Assembly (NCBI RefSeq): GCF_000768355.1
Contig: NZ_AVPU01000019.1
Span: 1-62,842, forward strand
DNA: 62,842 nt
Reading direction: 5' to 3'
DNA from: Lysobacter daejeonensis GH1-9
GTDB taxonomy: Bacteria > Pseudomonadota > Gammaproteobacteria > Xanthomonadales > Xanthomonadaceae
Shown here: one piece after another, positions 50,729-60,377 of the stretch
How the letters are laid out: each line of letters starts with the position of its first letter
How positions within the stretch are numbered: position 1 is the first letter of the stretch
Made by a program: the position numbers and the translations under genes
Notes under the pieces: generated by a model
Seen by the model: the letters and a program-made list of their open reading frames with translations, nothing else
Database searches by the model: none
Told to the model about the DNA's origin: nothing

Positions 50729-51283
50729 ATGGGCAACCGTCTCTCGAAGATCTACACCCGCACCGGCGATGACGGCAGCACCGGCCTTGGCGATGGCAGC
50801 CGCACCGGCAAGGACTCGGCGCGCGTCAATGCCTACGGCACGGTGGACGAGGCCAACTCCTGCATCGGCCTGGTGCTGGCCAGCGAACTGTCGGATGACA
50901 TTCGCAGCCTGCTGACCGCGATCCAGCACCAGCTGTTCGATCTCGGCGGCGAACTGTGCATCCCCGGTCACGCCGCCATCTTCGACGCCGACATCGAGCG
51001 CCTCGAAGCACACATGGACGCGCTCAACGAAACCCTGCCGCCGCTCAAGGAGTTCATCCTGCCCGGCGGCGGCGAGGCGGCCGCGCGCTGCCACATTGCC
51101 CGCACCGTGGTCCGCCGCGCCGAGCGCGAAGCGGTCGCGCTGGCCCGTGTCGAGGCGGTGCGGCCGGAGGCGGTGCGCTACCTCAATCGCCTGTCCGACC
51201 TGCTGTTCGTGCTGGCGCGCGTGCTGGCCCGGGCCAGCGGCCATGGCGAAGTGCTGTGGAACCACGAACGGCGCAAAGCCTGA
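50729..51283 (+). CDS. PduO-type cob(I)alamin adenosyltransferase
   Basis: A 184-residue ATP:corrinoid adenosyltransferase. The ATP-binding N-terminus KIYTRTGDDGSTGLGDGSR, the VDEANSCIGL segment and RRAEREAVALARVEAVRPEAVRYLNRLSDLLFVLAR are diagnostic of the PduO/MMAB class. It forms adenosylcobalamin from cob(I)alamin. It lies 12 bp after the DUF6580 gene and 3 bp before the deacetylase-like gene. Confidence 0.95.
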   Translation: MGNRLSKIYTRTGDDGSTGLGDGSRTGKDSARVNAYGTVDEANSCIGLVLASELSDDIRSLLTAIQHQLFDLGGELCIPGHAAIFDADIERLEAHMDALNETLPPLKEFILPGGGEAAARCHIARTVVRRAEREAVALARVEAVRPEAVRYLNRLSDLLFVLARVLARASGHGEVLWNHERRKA

Positions 51284-51286
51284 GCC

Positions 51287-52207
51287 GTGCGCGTCTACAG
51301 CCACCCCGCCTGTCTGCTCCATGACCCCGGCGATGGCCATGCCGAACGCCCCGCTCGCCTGACCGCCGTTACCGAGGCCCTGCGCCAGGCACTGCCGGCG
51401 CTGGATTGGCATGAGGCGCCCCGCGCCAGCCGCGGGCAACTGCTGCGCGTGCACAGCGACGACCTGCTGGCGCTGGTGCTGGATACCGACCTGCAACTGC
51501 TGATGGATCCGATCGCGCTCGACCCGGACACCTTCCTGTCGTCCGGCTCGGCCGAGGCGGCATTGCGTGCCGCCGGTGCCGGCGTTGCCGCGGTGGATGC
51601 GGTGATGTCCGCCAAGATCCGCCGCGCGTTCTGCGCGGTACGCCCGCCAGGGCATCACGCCACCGACTCGGTGGCGATGGGCTTCTGCCTGTTCAACAAC
51701 GTCGCGGTCGCGGCCGCGCACGCCTGCGACAAGCATGGACTGGGGCGGGTGGCCATCGTCGACTTCGACGTGCACCACGGCAACGGCACACAGGCCATCT
51801 TCGACACCGACCCGCGGGTGATGTACCTGAGCAGCCACCAATTGCCGCTTTACCCGGACTCGGGGCATGCGAACGAGCGCGGCGTAGGCAATATCGTCAA
51901 CGTGCCGCTGCCTCCAGGCACCGGCAGCGCGGAGTTCCGCCGGCATTGGAGCGAGCAACTGCTGCCCGCGCTGGACGCCTTCCGCCCGCAACTGCTGCTG
52001 ATCTCCGCCGGCTTCGACGCCCATCGCCTGGATCCGCTGGCCCAGCTCGAGTTGGACACCGAGGACTTCGGTTGGGTCACCGGGCAGCTGGTCGGCGTCG
52101 CCCTGCGCCACGCACAGGGTCGCGTGGTGTCCATGCTGGAAGGCGGCTACGACCTCACCGCATTGCGGGAGGCCGCAGTGGCCCACGTCACGGCGCTGCA
52201 GGAATAG
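51287..52207 (+). CDS. Histone-deacetylase-like zinc hydrolase
   Basis: A 306-residue class II HDAC-fold amidohydrolase, related to acetoin-utilisation and acetylpolyamine amidohydrolases. Active-site motifs: [38 protein letters not shown], and [14 protein letters not shown], giving the Asp-His-Asp zinc ligands; a Tyr-containing GGYDL segment is near the end. The start is GTG at 51287. Substrate unknown. Its last 20 bp overlap the converging msrB. Confidence 0.91.
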   Translation: MRVYSHPACLLHDPGDGHAERPARLTAVTEALRQALPALDWHEAPRASRGQLLRVHSDDLLALVLDTDLQLLMDPIALDPDTFLSSGSAEAALRAAGAGVAAVDAVMSAKIRRAFCAVRPPGHHATDSVAMGFCLFNNVAVAAAHACDKHGLGRVAIVDFDVHHGNGTQAIFDTDPRVMYLSSHQLPLYPDSGHANERGVGNIVNVPLPPGTGSAEFRRHWSEQLLPALDAFRPQLLLISAGFDAHRLDPLAQLELDTEDFGWVTGQLVGVALRHAQGRVVSMLEGGYDLTALREAAVAHVTALQE

Positions 52208-52601
52208 CCGGCTCGAAACCCAAGGCCGCCGAATTGATGCAGTACCGCAGACCCGTCGGCGGCGGCCCATCCGGGAATACGTGCCCCAGGTGGGAGCCGC
52301 AGCGGGCGCACTTCACCTCCACCCGCTCCATGCCGTGGCTGTCATCGCGGTGTTCGGTGATGACCGTCGGCTCAATCGGCTGCCAATAGCTGGGCCAGCC
52401 GCTGCCCGAGTCGTACTTCGCGGTCGAGGCGAAGAGCGGCGCCGAACACGCCGCGCAGGTATAGGTACCCGCTTCCTTGTGGTTCCAGTAGCGTCCGGTG
52501 AAGGCACGTTCGGTGGCTGAGCAGCGGCAGACGGCGTACTGCTCAGGCGAGAGCCGGGCCTGCCATTCGGCGTCGGTCATGGGCAAGGGGTCGGTCGACA
52601 T
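52188..52601 (-). CDS. msrB: Peptide methionine (R)-S-oxide reductase
   Basis: A 137-residue MsrB repairing methionine-R-sulfoxide. Zinc ligands Cys49/Cys52 (CAAC) and Cys98/Cys101 (CARC); catalytic Cys121 in [13 protein letters not shown]; conserved [19 protein letters not shown] precedes the ATG. Convergent with, and overlapping by 20 bp, the deacetylase-like gene; divergent from lptD. Confidence 0.97.
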   Translation of the reverse strand: MSTDPLPMTDAEWQARLSPEQYAVCRCSATERAFTGRYWNHKEAGTYTCAACSAPLFASTAKYDSGSGWPSYWQPIEPTVITEHRDDSHGMERVEVKCARCGSHLGHVFPDGPPPTGLRYCINSAALGFEPAIPAAP

Positions 52602-52706
52602 GGGTTCCTCGAGAGGGGGAGCAAGATGAATGCCGCGGCGCCGCGCCGGACGCCTTCATTGCCCGGCAACGGGCTGATGGGGCAAGCTAGCAGCCGTTTT
52701 CGCACA

Positions 52707-55112
52707 ATGGATGAGCGCGTGCGCCCTAGCCTCCGCCTGCTGCCGTTATCGCTGTGTATTGCGATGGCCCTGCCGGCCCATGCCACCGACGACCAGGAAG
52801 ACTGGGGTCTCTGCCCCATCGAGGACGTCGTCCCACCGTTCGCGGACGCCCCGCCGGCCACCGCCGCCGGCCTGCCGGGTATCCGCATCCAGCAACCCAC
52901 CGACATCGAGGGCGACGCCCTGGATGCCAGTGAAACCCAGGAGTCGATCTTCTCGGGCAATGTCGCGCTCAACCGCGGCGACCAATTCCTGGGCACCGAC
53001 AAGCTGACCTACAACAGCGAGACTGGCAATTACGTCGCCGAAGGCAGCGTCCGTTACCAGGACTCGGGGATGCGCATCGTCGCAGAGAGCGCCGAGGGCA
53101 ACCAGGACGCGGACAGCCACACCATCCACGACCTGCGCTACCAGCTGACGCAGCGGCGGGGCAACGGCGGCGCTGACCGCATCGAGCTCAATGGCGCGCG
53201 CGGCGCGCTGGTGGGCTCCACCTACTCCACCTGCCCGCCCTCGCAGCGGGCTTGGGAGTTGCGCGCCCGACGCATCGATGTGGACACCGACGAAGGCATG
53301 GCCGTCGCCCGCGGCGCCACGCTGCGCATCGGCAAAGTGCCCGTGCTGCACATGCCATGGTTCATGTTCCCGGTGGACGACCGCCGCCGAACCGGCCTGT
53401 TGTACCCTTCGGTGTCGATGTCCGGTCGCAACGGCTTCGACTGGAAGCAACCGATCTACCTGAACCTGGCGCCCAACTACGACGCCACCCTCATCCCGCG
53501 CATCATGACCGAACGCGGCGCGACGCTGGGCGGTGAGTTCCGCTGGCTCTATCCGGATGGACGAGGTCAGGTCTCGGGCAACTGGATGCCGGATGATGCG
53601 CTGCCGCGCAACGAGCCATCGCGCTATTTGAACGACCTCGCCGGCAACCCCATTCCGGGAGCCACGCTCCCCGACAAGAACCGTGGCCAGTTTGTGCTCT
53701 CCTCGCTACACGGCTTCGGTCCCACCTGGCATTCCCGCGCCAACCTGGGCTGGGTCAGCGACACCCACTACCTGGAAGACTTCAGCAGTTCCTCGCTGGG
53801 CGTGTCGTCCTATTTCCTGCAGAGCACCGCAGGCCTGTACGGACGCGGCCAGTACTGGGACGCTGAATTCAGCGCCACCCACACGCAACTGGCCGATTAC
53901 ACCCTCACCGAGGGCAACCTGCCCTATAACCGACTGCCACGCGCGGCGCTCAACTGGGCGCAGCCGTTCGGCCGCTGGTTCCAGGCCGGCCTGAGTGCCG
54001 AGGCCGTGCGTTTTGACCACGAAGTGTTCGACGCGGGCAGCCGCCTGGACATCAAGCCCTTCATCAGCATGCCGCTGGAGGGCGCCAGCTGGTTCCTCAC
54101 GCCGAAGGTGGCGTGGCGCTACACCACCTATCAGCTGGACGATGGGCTGGCCGCGACCTTGGGGGACAACTCCCCCAGCCGCAGCCTGCCCATCTATTCG
54201 CTCGATGCCGGCCTGTTCTTCGACCGCCACACCGAAATCCAGGGCGACGCATACCTGCACACCCTGGAGCCACGCATCTACTACCTCAACGTCCCTTACC
54301 GGGACCAGAGCGGGCTGCCGGCGTTCGACACCAACCCGATGACCTTCAGCTGGGGCCAGCTGTTCCGCGACAACCGCTATACCGGCGCGGATCGCCAGAC
54401 CGACGCCAACCAGCTGACCGTGGCGCTCACCAGCCGCCTGATTTCGGAAGACGATGGCCGCGAGCGCCTGACCGCGAGCCTCGGCCAGATCCAGTACTTC
54501 GACGAGAGCCGGGTCACCACGCAGGGCGAAATCCCGGTCCCGCGCGGCAAATCAGCCTGGGTAGCCGATATCGGTGTCTCCCCGGGCGACCGTTGGAGCA
54601 TCAACGCCGCATACCAGTGGGACCCCAAGCTGCGTGGCCAAGACCTGGCCAGCCTGCGCGCGCGTTACCTGTTCGGCGACAACGGCGTGGTCAACCTCGG
54701 CTACCGCTACCGTCGCAACACCGCCTACCCGGTCAGCGGCGAGAAGGATCTGCTCGAGCAGGCCGACTTCTCCTTCCTGTATCCCGTCACGTCCAATTGG
54801 AGCGTGGTGGGCCGCTACTACTACTCGATCCTCGATAAGAAGGAACTCGAGACCATCGCCGGTGTCCAATGGGAAAGCTGCTGCCTGGCCGTGCGCCTGA
54901 TCGGCCGCCGTTACGTCCGCAACCGCACCGGTGACCTGAACAATTCGTTGATGCTGGAGTTCGAGCTGAAGGGCCTGGGATCGGCCGGCCAGGACACGGA
55001 GCGCGTCCTGCGCCGTGGTATCCTCGGCTACGAACGCGACGACCTCTACCTCGTGCCGCCGTCCCAAGCGATCCGCGGCAACGTCGACCCCTCCCCCGAC
55101 CCGAGCCTATGA
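52707..55112 (+). CDS. lptD: LPS-assembly outer-membrane protein LptD
   Basis: An 801-residue outer-membrane protein inserting lipopolysaccharide into the outer leaflet with LptE. Signal peptide 1-26 (ending AHA), OstA/jellyroll domain (about 60-220) and a C-terminal 26-strand barrel. The four cysteines fit the LptD disulfide set: Cys36, Cys176 and the adjacent pair Cys725-726 (WESCCLAV). I start at the ATG at 52707, which leaves a normal signal peptide. Its stop overlaps surA by 4 nt. Confidence 0.95.
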   Translation: MDERVRPSLRLLPLSLCIAMALPAHATDDQEDWGLCPIEDVVPPFADAPPATAAGLPGIRIQQPTDIEGDALDASETQESIFSGNVALNRGDQFLGTDKLTYNSETGNYVAEGSVRYQDSGMRIVAESAEGNQDADSHTIHDLRYQLTQRRGNGGADRIELNGARGALVGSTYSTCPPSQRAWELRARRIDVDTDEGMAVARGATLRIGKVPVLHMPWFMFPVDDRRRTGLLYPSVSMSGRNGFDWKQPIYLNLAPNYDATLIPRIMTERGATLGGEFRWLYPDGRGQVSGNWMPDDALPRNEPSRYLNDLAGNPIPGATLPDKNRGQFVLSSLHGFGPTWHSRANLGWVSDTHYLEDFSSSSLGVSSYFLQSTAGLYGRGQYWDAEFSATHTQLADYTLTEGNLPYNRLPRAALNWAQPFGRWFQAGLSAEAVRFDHEVFDAGSRLDIKPFISMPLEGASWFLTPKVAWRYTTYQLDDGLAATLGDNSPSRSLPIYSLDAGLFFDRHTEIQGDAYLHTLEPRIYYLNVPYRDQSGLPAFDTNPMTFSWGQLFRDNRYTGADRQTDANQLTVALTSRLISEDDGRERLTASLGQIQYFDESRVTTQGEIPVPRGKSAWVADIGVSPGDRWSINAAYQWDPKLRGQDLASLRARYLFGDNGVVNLGYRYRRNTAYPVSGEKDLLEQADFSFLYPVTSNWSVVGRYYYSILDKKELETIAGVQWESCCLAVRLIGRRYVRNRTGDLNNSLMLEFELKGLGSAGQDTERVLRRGILGYERDDLYLVPPSQAIRGNVDPSPDPSL

Positions 55113-56431
55113 AGAAACTACTCGCGCCCGTCCTCGCCGCCGCGCTCCTTGCCGCGTCCGTCCATGCCCAGGAAGTGCTGCCGCTCGACGGCATCGCCGC
55201 CGTGGTCGACGAGGACGTCATCCTGCGCAGCGAGCTGCAGCGCGCCGTCGCCAACATCCGCCAGCAATACGCCGGCCGCGAGAACCAGCTCCCGCCGTCG
55301 GAAGTGCTGGAGCGGCAGGTGATGGAGCGCCTGGTGCTGATGAAGCTGCAGGTCGCCCGCGCCCAGTCCACCGGCGTGCGCGTCTCCGACCAGGAGATCG
55401 ACCGGGCCATCGGCGGCATCGCCCAGCAGAACCGCGCCACGCCGGAACAACTGCGGTCACAGCTGGCCCGCGAGGGGATCGCCTACAGCGACTTCCGCAA
55501 CTCCATCCGCGACGAACTGATCGTGCAGCGCCTGCGCCAGCGTTTCGCGCAGAGCCGCATCACGGTCAGCGATGCCGAGGTCGACAATGCGCTGGCTGCG
55601 CAGGGAGTAGGTGGCACCCAGTACCACCTTGCCCACATCCTGGTGGGTATGCCCGAAGCGGCCACCGCCGAGCAGATCGCCACCGCGCAGAAGAAGATCG
55701 AAGGCGTGAAGGCGCTCATCGAGAAGGGCGAACTGGACTTCGCCGCGGCGGCCGTGCGCTATTCCGACAGCCCGAACGCGCTGGAAGGCGGCGACCTGGG
55801 CTGGCGCGGCAATGACGAGATTCCGGCCGCCTTTGCCCGACTGATTGGCACCATGAAGCCCGGCGACGTCACTGCGCCCATCCGCGGCCCGAGCGGCTTC
55901 CAGTTGCTCAAGCTGGTGGAAGTGCGCGACGCCTCTGCGGCCGCCCCTGCGCTGGTCACCCAGTACCATGCGCGCCACATCCTGGTCCGCATCGACGAGG
56001 ACACCACCGAGGCGCAGGCCAAGTCGAAGATCGAGACACTGCGCGCGCGCATCGCCGGCGGTGCGGACTTCGCACAGGTGGCCCGTGACAGCTCGGAAGA
56101 TCCATCCTCCAAGGCGAACGGCGGCGACCTGGGCTGGTTCACCGAAGACCAGTTCGGCCCTGATTTCGGCCAGCCGGTCGCGGCCCTGGCCGACGGGCAA
56201 CTGTCGCAGCCGGTGCGCACCCAGGCCGGCTGGCACCTGATCGAGCGACTGGAAACCCGCCAGGCCAACGTCGGCGACGAGAACCGCCGGGCGCAGATGC
56301 GCGAAACCATCGGCCGCCGCAAGCTCGAGGACGAGTGGAACCGCTACCTGCGCGAAATGCGCGGCGAGGCCTACGTCGACGTCCGCACCGGCAAGCAGGC
56401 CGAGGCCAGCGCTCCGGCCACGGGCAGCTGA
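55109..56431 (+). CDS. surA: Periplasmic chaperone and peptidyl-prolyl isomerase SurA
   Basis: A 440-residue protein: signal peptide 1-20 (ending VHA), N-terminal chaperone domain with IAAVVDEDVILRSEL, two parvulin (PPIC) domains, about 175-275 (YHLAHILVGMPE, YSDSPNALEGGDLGW) and 285-385 (YHARHILVRIDE, SKANGGDLGWF), and the C-terminal helix. It escorts outer-membrane proteins, LptD included, which its coupling to lptD suits. Confidence 0.97.
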   Translation: MKKLLAPVLAAALLAASVHAQEVLPLDGIAAVVDEDVILRSELQRAVANIRQQYAGRENQLPPSEVLERQVMERLVLMKLQVARAQSTGVRVSDQEIDRAIGGIAQQNRATPEQLRSQLAREGIAYSDFRNSIRDELIVQRLRQRFAQSRITVSDAEVDNALAAQGVGGTQYHLAHILVGMPEAATAEQIATAQKKIEGVKALIEKGELDFAAAAVRYSDSPNALEGGDLGWRGNDEIPAAFARLIGTMKPGDVTAPIRGPSGFQLLKLVEVRDASAAAPALVTQYHARHILVRIDEDTTEAQAKSKIETLRARIAGGADFAQVARDSSEDPSSKANGGDLGWFTEDQFGPDFGQPVAALADGQLSQPVRTQAGWHLIERLETRQANVGDENRRAQMRETIGRRKLEDEWNRYLREMRGEAYVDVRTGKQAEASAPATGS

Positions 56432-56432
56432 C

Positions 56433-57428
56433 ATGCCGATACCCCGGCTCGCGCTGGTCCCGGGTGAGCCGGCCGGCGTCGGGCCGGAGTTGTGCGTACG
56501 GTTGGCGCAACAGCCGCGCGACTACACCCTGACCGCTTTCGGCGACGCCGATACCTTGCGCGCCGCCGCCCATCTGCTTGGACTGCCGCTGCGGCTTGTG
56601 CCGCCCGACCAGGCCAGCGCCGAGCCCGGCACACTGGCGTTGGTCGACTGGGCCAACGCGGCCGCGGTCGACTTCGGCCAACCCGACCCGCGCAACGCAC
56701 CTGCCGTGATCGGCGCCCTGCGCGCCGCGGCCGACGGCTGCCTGCGCGGCGACTTCGATGGTGTGGTCACCGGCCCCGTCAACAAGGCCACGATCAACGA
56801 AGGCGGCATTCCCTACACCGGCACCACGGAGCTGCTGGCCGAACAGGCCGATTGCGATGTGGTGATGATGCTGGCCAACGACATCGTGCGGGTCGCCCTG
56901 GCGACCACCCATCTGCCGCTGCGTGCGGTGGCCGACGCGATCACCCCCGCCGCGCTGGAGCGGGTACTGCGCATCACCCATGCCGCCATGCGCCATGATT
57001 TCGGTCTTGCCGATCCGGTCATCGCCGTACTGGGCCTCAACCCGCACGCAGGCGAGGCCGGGCATCTGGGGCGAGAGGAAATCGAAGTGATCGAACCGGT
57101 CGTGGCCGCGCTGCGCGCCGAAGGCATGCAGCTGGTCGGGCCGCTGGCGGCCGACACCGCGTTCCTGCCCGGCAAGCTGCGCGGCTTCGACGCGGTGCTG
57201 GCGATGTACCACGACCAGGGCCTGCCCGTGCTGAAGTACAGCGGCTTCGAGCGCGCGGTGAACCTGACCCTGGGCCTGCCCTACCCGCGGGTGGCGGTCG
57301 ACCACGGCACCGCGTTCGACCTCGCCGGTAGCGGCCGCGCCGACCCGTCCAGCCTGTTTGCTGCCGCTGAAACCTGCGCGCGCATCGCCCGACTGCGTGG
57401 TTCCCATCGCGGGCGCGGCGTCGGCTGA
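56433..57428 (+). CDS. pdxA: 4-hydroxythreonine-4-phosphate dehydrogenase
   Basis: A 331-residue enzyme of the DXP-dependent pyridoxal phosphate pathway. Starts PRLALVPGEPAGVGPEL; VVTGPVNKATINEGG, the metal His residues in LATTHLPLRAV, LGLNPHAGEAG and MYHDQGLPVLKYSGF are all present. One base after the surA stop. Part of the conserved lptD-surA-pdxA-rsmA-apaG-apaH order. Confidence 0.97.
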   Translation: MPIPRLALVPGEPAGVGPELCVRLAQQPRDYTLTAFGDADTLRAAAHLLGLPLRLVPPDQASAEPGTLALVDWANAAAVDFGQPDPRNAPAVIGALRAAADGCLRGDFDGVVTGPVNKATINEGGIPYTGTTELLAEQADCDVVMMLANDIVRVALATTHLPLRAVADAITPAALERVLRITHAAMRHDFGLADPVIAVLGLNPHAGEAGHLGREEIEVIEPVVAALRAEGMQLVGPLAADTAFLPGKLRGFDAVLAMYHDQGLPVLKYSGFERAVNLTLGLPYPRVAVDHGTAFDLAGSGRADPSSLFAAAETCARIARLRGSHRGRGVG

Positions 57429-57508
57429 GGATGCTGCCGCGTGCGACCCACGTATCATGGTCGCCCCCGGCCAACCGCCGGCGCCCCACCCTGCCACCGG
57501 ATCCTGAC

Positions 57509-58393
57509 ATGAGCGGCCCCCGCAAGCCCGTCCACGCCCCGCAGCGCCACGGCGCGACCAGCGCCGCCAAGGGCTTCACCGAGCCGGCGAAAAAGAGCCT
57601 GGGCCAGCACTTCCTGGTGGACCGCAACATCATCGGCATGATCGTGCAGGCGGTGAACCCCAAGGACGACGACCGCCTGGTCGAGATCGGCCCGGGCCAA
57701 GGCGCGATCACCTTCCCGCTGCTGGACCGCCACGGCCGCCTGACCGTGATCGAGTTCGACCGCGACCTGATCTTCCCGCTGACCGAGGCCGCGCAGTCCC
57801 ACGGCACCCTGCGCGTCATCCACCGCGACGTGCTGCAGGTGGATTTCACCGCGCTGGCGCAGGACGAGGGCCACCACGCCGACCCGCGTCTGCGCCTGGT
57901 CGGCAACCTGCCCTACAACCTGTCCTCGCCGATCCTGTTCCACGCGCTGGAACACGCGGCGGTGATCCGCGACATGGTCTTCATGCTGCAGAAGGAAGTG
58001 GTGGACCGCATGGCCGCCGAACCGGGCAGCAAGGTCTATGGCCGCCTGAGCGTGATGCTGCAGGCCTACTGCCACGTCACCCCGCTGTTCGATGTGCCGC
58101 CGGGCGCGTTCCGGCCGCCGCCGAAGGTGGACTCGGCAGTGGTGAGGCTGGTGCCGCTTGCGCCCGAGAGCATCGGCATCCGCGACCATGCGCTGTTCTC
58201 GCGCGTGGTGCGCGACGCGTTCGGCCAGCGCCGCAAGACCTTGCGCAATGCGCTTTCGCAGGTATGCGATGCCGCGGCGATCCAAGCCGCGGGCGTGCGC
58301 CCCGACGCGCGCGCCGAACAGTTGCCGGTGGCCGACTTCGTGCGCCTGGCCAACCTGCTCGCCGAGCGCGGAGCCGTCCCTTCGGCCGAATGA
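57509..58393 (+). CDS. rsmA: 16S rRNA dimethyladenosine transferase
   Basis: A 294-residue KsgA enzyme dimethylating A1518 and A1519 of 16S rRNA. FTEPAKKSLGQHFLVDRNII is the substrate-binding N-terminal motif, LVEIGPGQGAITFPLL the SAM motif, and NLPYNLSSPILF the catalytic motif. The ATG at 57509 is chosen; the ORF could begin 26 codons earlier, but that sequence is low in conservation features. About 20 N-terminal residues precede the core. Confidence 0.96.
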   Translation: MSGPRKPVHAPQRHGATSAAKGFTEPAKKSLGQHFLVDRNIIGMIVQAVNPKDDDRLVEIGPGQGAITFPLLDRHGRLTVIEFDRDLIFPLTEAAQSHGTLRVIHRDVLQVDFTALAQDEGHHADPRLRLVGNLPYNLSSPILFHALEHAAVIRDMVFMLQKEVVDRMAAEPGSKVYGRLSVMLQAYCHVTPLFDVPPGAFRPPPKVDSAVVRLVPLAPESIGIRDHALFSRVVRDAFGQRRKTLRNALSQVCDAAAIQAAGVRPDARAEQLPVADFVRLANLLAERGAVPSAE

Positions 58394-58474
58394 CCCCGTG
58401 CGGTTGATCGCATGGCGCGTGGTTGGAATGGCGCAAATGCGCACGTTTCACGGCACATTGCTTACACTGTGCCC

Positions 58475-58858
58475 ATGGAACGCTCCACTCCCTACGCGCT
58501 GGACATTGACGTCATCACCCGCTACCTCGACGAACAGTCGGAGCCGGACGAGGATCGCTACGTCTTCGCCTACACCATCCACATCCGCAACAGCGGCAGC
58601 GTGCCCGCGCGCCTGCTGACCCGCCACTGGGTCATCACCGACGCCAACGGCAAGGTGCAGGAGGTCGAGGGCGAGGGCGTCGTCGGCGAGCAGCCATGGC
58701 TGCGCCCCGGCGAGGACTTCGAGTACACCTCGGGTGCCGTGCTGGAAACCGACCTGGGCACGATGCACGGCAGCTACCACCTGGTCGCCGACGACGGCAC
58801 GCGCTTCGACGCGCCGATCCCGGCATTCACCCTGACCGTGCCGCGCACGCTGCACTGA
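58475..58858 (+). CDS. apaG: ApaG protein
   Basis: A 127-residue ApaG, the usual length, with a fibronectin-type-III-like fold. Recognisable are [62 protein letters not shown] and [10 protein letters not shown]. Its biochemical role is uncertain. The ATG at 58475 gives the family N-terminus. It is followed 10 bp later by apaH, as in E. coli. Confidence 0.96.
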   Translation: MERSTPYALDIDVITRYLDEQSEPDEDRYVFAYTIHIRNSGSVPARLLTRHWVITDANGKVQEVEGEGVVGEQPWLRPGEDFEYTSGAVLETDLGTMHGSYHLVADDGTRFDAPIPAFTLTVPRTLH

Positions 58859-58868
58859 GGCCAACGCC

Positions 58869-59873
58869 ATGACCACCTGGGCCATCGGCGACCTGCAGGG
58901 CTGCTACGACGCCACCCAACGCCTGCTTGAGGCGATCCGCTTCGACCCGGCACAGGACCGGCTGTGGTTCTGCGGCGACCTGGTCAACCGCGGCGGACAG
59001 TCGCTGGAAACACTGCGGCTGGTGCATTCGCTGCGCGAGAACAGCACCGTCGTGCTCGGCAACCACGACCTCTCCCTGCTGGCCATCGGCGAGCGGCGCG
59101 AAGAGGAGCAGCGCAAGGTCAACCCCGACCTGCAACGCATCGTGCTGGCCGAGGACCGCGACACGCTGCTCGGCTGGCTGCGCCTGCAGAAACTGGTGCA
59201 CGCGGATCGCGAACTGGGCTGGATGATGGTGCATGCGGGGCTGGCGGCGCAGTGGACCACGCAGCAGGCCGAACGCCACGCGCGCGAGGTCGAGGAGAAG
59301 CTGCACGGACCGCAGTTCCAGCGCCTGCTGAAGAACATGTACGGCGACAAGCCAGCGTGGCACCCGAAGCTTGCCGGCATGGACCGCTATCGCGCCATCA
59401 TCAACATCATGACCCGGTTGCGGTATTGCTCGCCGCGCGGGCGCATCGCGTTCGAGGACAAGGGCGCGCCGGGCACGCAGCCGGCGGGCCTGTACCCGTG
59501 GTACGAGGTGCCCGGCCGCGTGGAGCGCGACCTCAAGGTGGTGTGTGGCCACTGGTCAACGTTGGGGCTGTTCATCGGTCACGGCGTGCACGCCATCGAC
59601 ACCGGCGCGGTGTGGGGCGGCAAGCTGACGGCGCTGCAGCTGGACACGCAGGAGTTGCGGATCGTGCAGGTGCCGGGTCGCGACGTGCCGGCGACGCCGC
59701 CACGGCCTCGGCCGCCGTATCACCCGGGCAACCGCGACCAGCGCCAGCCGCAACGGCCCAACAACAACCAAGGGCGCCGCACCGGGCGCGGCGGCGACCA
59801 GCGCGGCGGACGGCCGCGCGGGCCGCAGGAACGGCCACGACAGGAACCGGCGGCCGAACCTGCACAGGATTAG
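58869..59873 (+). CDS. apaH: Symmetrical Ap4A hydrolase with basic C-terminal tail
   Basis: A 334-residue ApaH hydrolysing Ap4A and related Np4N-RNA caps. Metallophosphatase motifs: AIGDLQGCYDA, CGDLVNRGG, LGNHDLSLL, VHAGLAAQW and CGHWSTLGL. The catalytic part ends near residue 270, the E. coli length; about 65 further residues are Arg/Gly/Pro/Gln/Asn-rich with RGG-like repeats and are probably disordered. Its stop is 3 bp from that of convergent folA. Confidence 0.95.
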   Translation: MTTWAIGDLQGCYDATQRLLEAIRFDPAQDRLWFCGDLVNRGGQSLETLRLVHSLRENSTVVLGNHDLSLLAIGERREEEQRKVNPDLQRIVLAEDRDTLLGWLRLQKLVHADRELGWMMVHAGLAAQWTTQQAERHAREVEEKLHGPQFQRLLKNMYGDKPAWHPKLAGMDRYRAIINIMTRLRYCSPRGRIAFEDKGAPGTQPAGLYPWYEVPGRVERDLKVVCGHWSTLGLFIGHGVHAIDTGAVWGGKLTALQLDTQELRIVQVPGRDVPATPPRPRPPYHPGNRDQRQPQRPNNNQGRRTGRGGDQRGGRPRGPQERPRQEPAAEPAQD

Positions 59874-59876
59874 ACG

Positions 59877-60377
59877 CTAGGCGCGCTCGTAGTCGACAAA
59901 CTCGAACGCATGGGCATGCCTGGCATCTGCGTCGTGCGCCTCACGCGCAGTCGTGCGCCACTGCGCCGCGTCAAACTGCGGGAAGAACGCGTCAGCGCCC
60001 TCGACCACGGTATCGACGTGGGTGAGGTGCATGCGGGTGGCCAGCGGCAGGCACAGCGCATAGATCTCGCCGCCACCGATCACGCACAGCTCATCCACGC
60101 CTTCCAGTTCGGCAATGAACCGGGCTTCGTCAACCGAAGCGACGGACTGCATGCCGTCGAAAGGTACGCGGTCGTTGCGCGTCAGCACCAGGTTGAGCCG
60201 CCCCGGCAAGGCGCGGCCCAGCGATTCGGCAGTCTTGCGCCCCATCAGCACGGGCTTGCCCAGCGTCAGCGCCTTGAAACGCTTGAGGTCATCCGGCAGC
60301 CGCCACGGCAGTTCGTTGCCACGGCCGATGCCATGGCGCCGATCCAGCGCCGCGATCAGCACCAGCGCCAAGCTCAC
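59877..60377 (-). CDS. folA: Dihydrofolate reductase
   Basis: A 166-residue NADPH-dependent [58 protein letters not shown] and [13 protein letters not shown] are the standard substrate and cofactor motifs. Start is GTG at 60375-60377, overlapping the thyA stop (GTGA), coupling it to thymidylate synthase, the enzyme that generates its substrate. Confidence 0.97.
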   Translation of the reverse strand: MSLALVLIAALDRRHGIGRGNELPWRLPDDLKRFKALTLGKPVLMGRKTAESLGRALPGRLNLVLTRNDRVPFDGMQSVASVDEARFIAELEGVDELCVIGGGEIYALCLPLATRMHLTHVDTVVEGADAFFPQFDAAQWRTTAREAHDADARHAHAFEFVDYERA

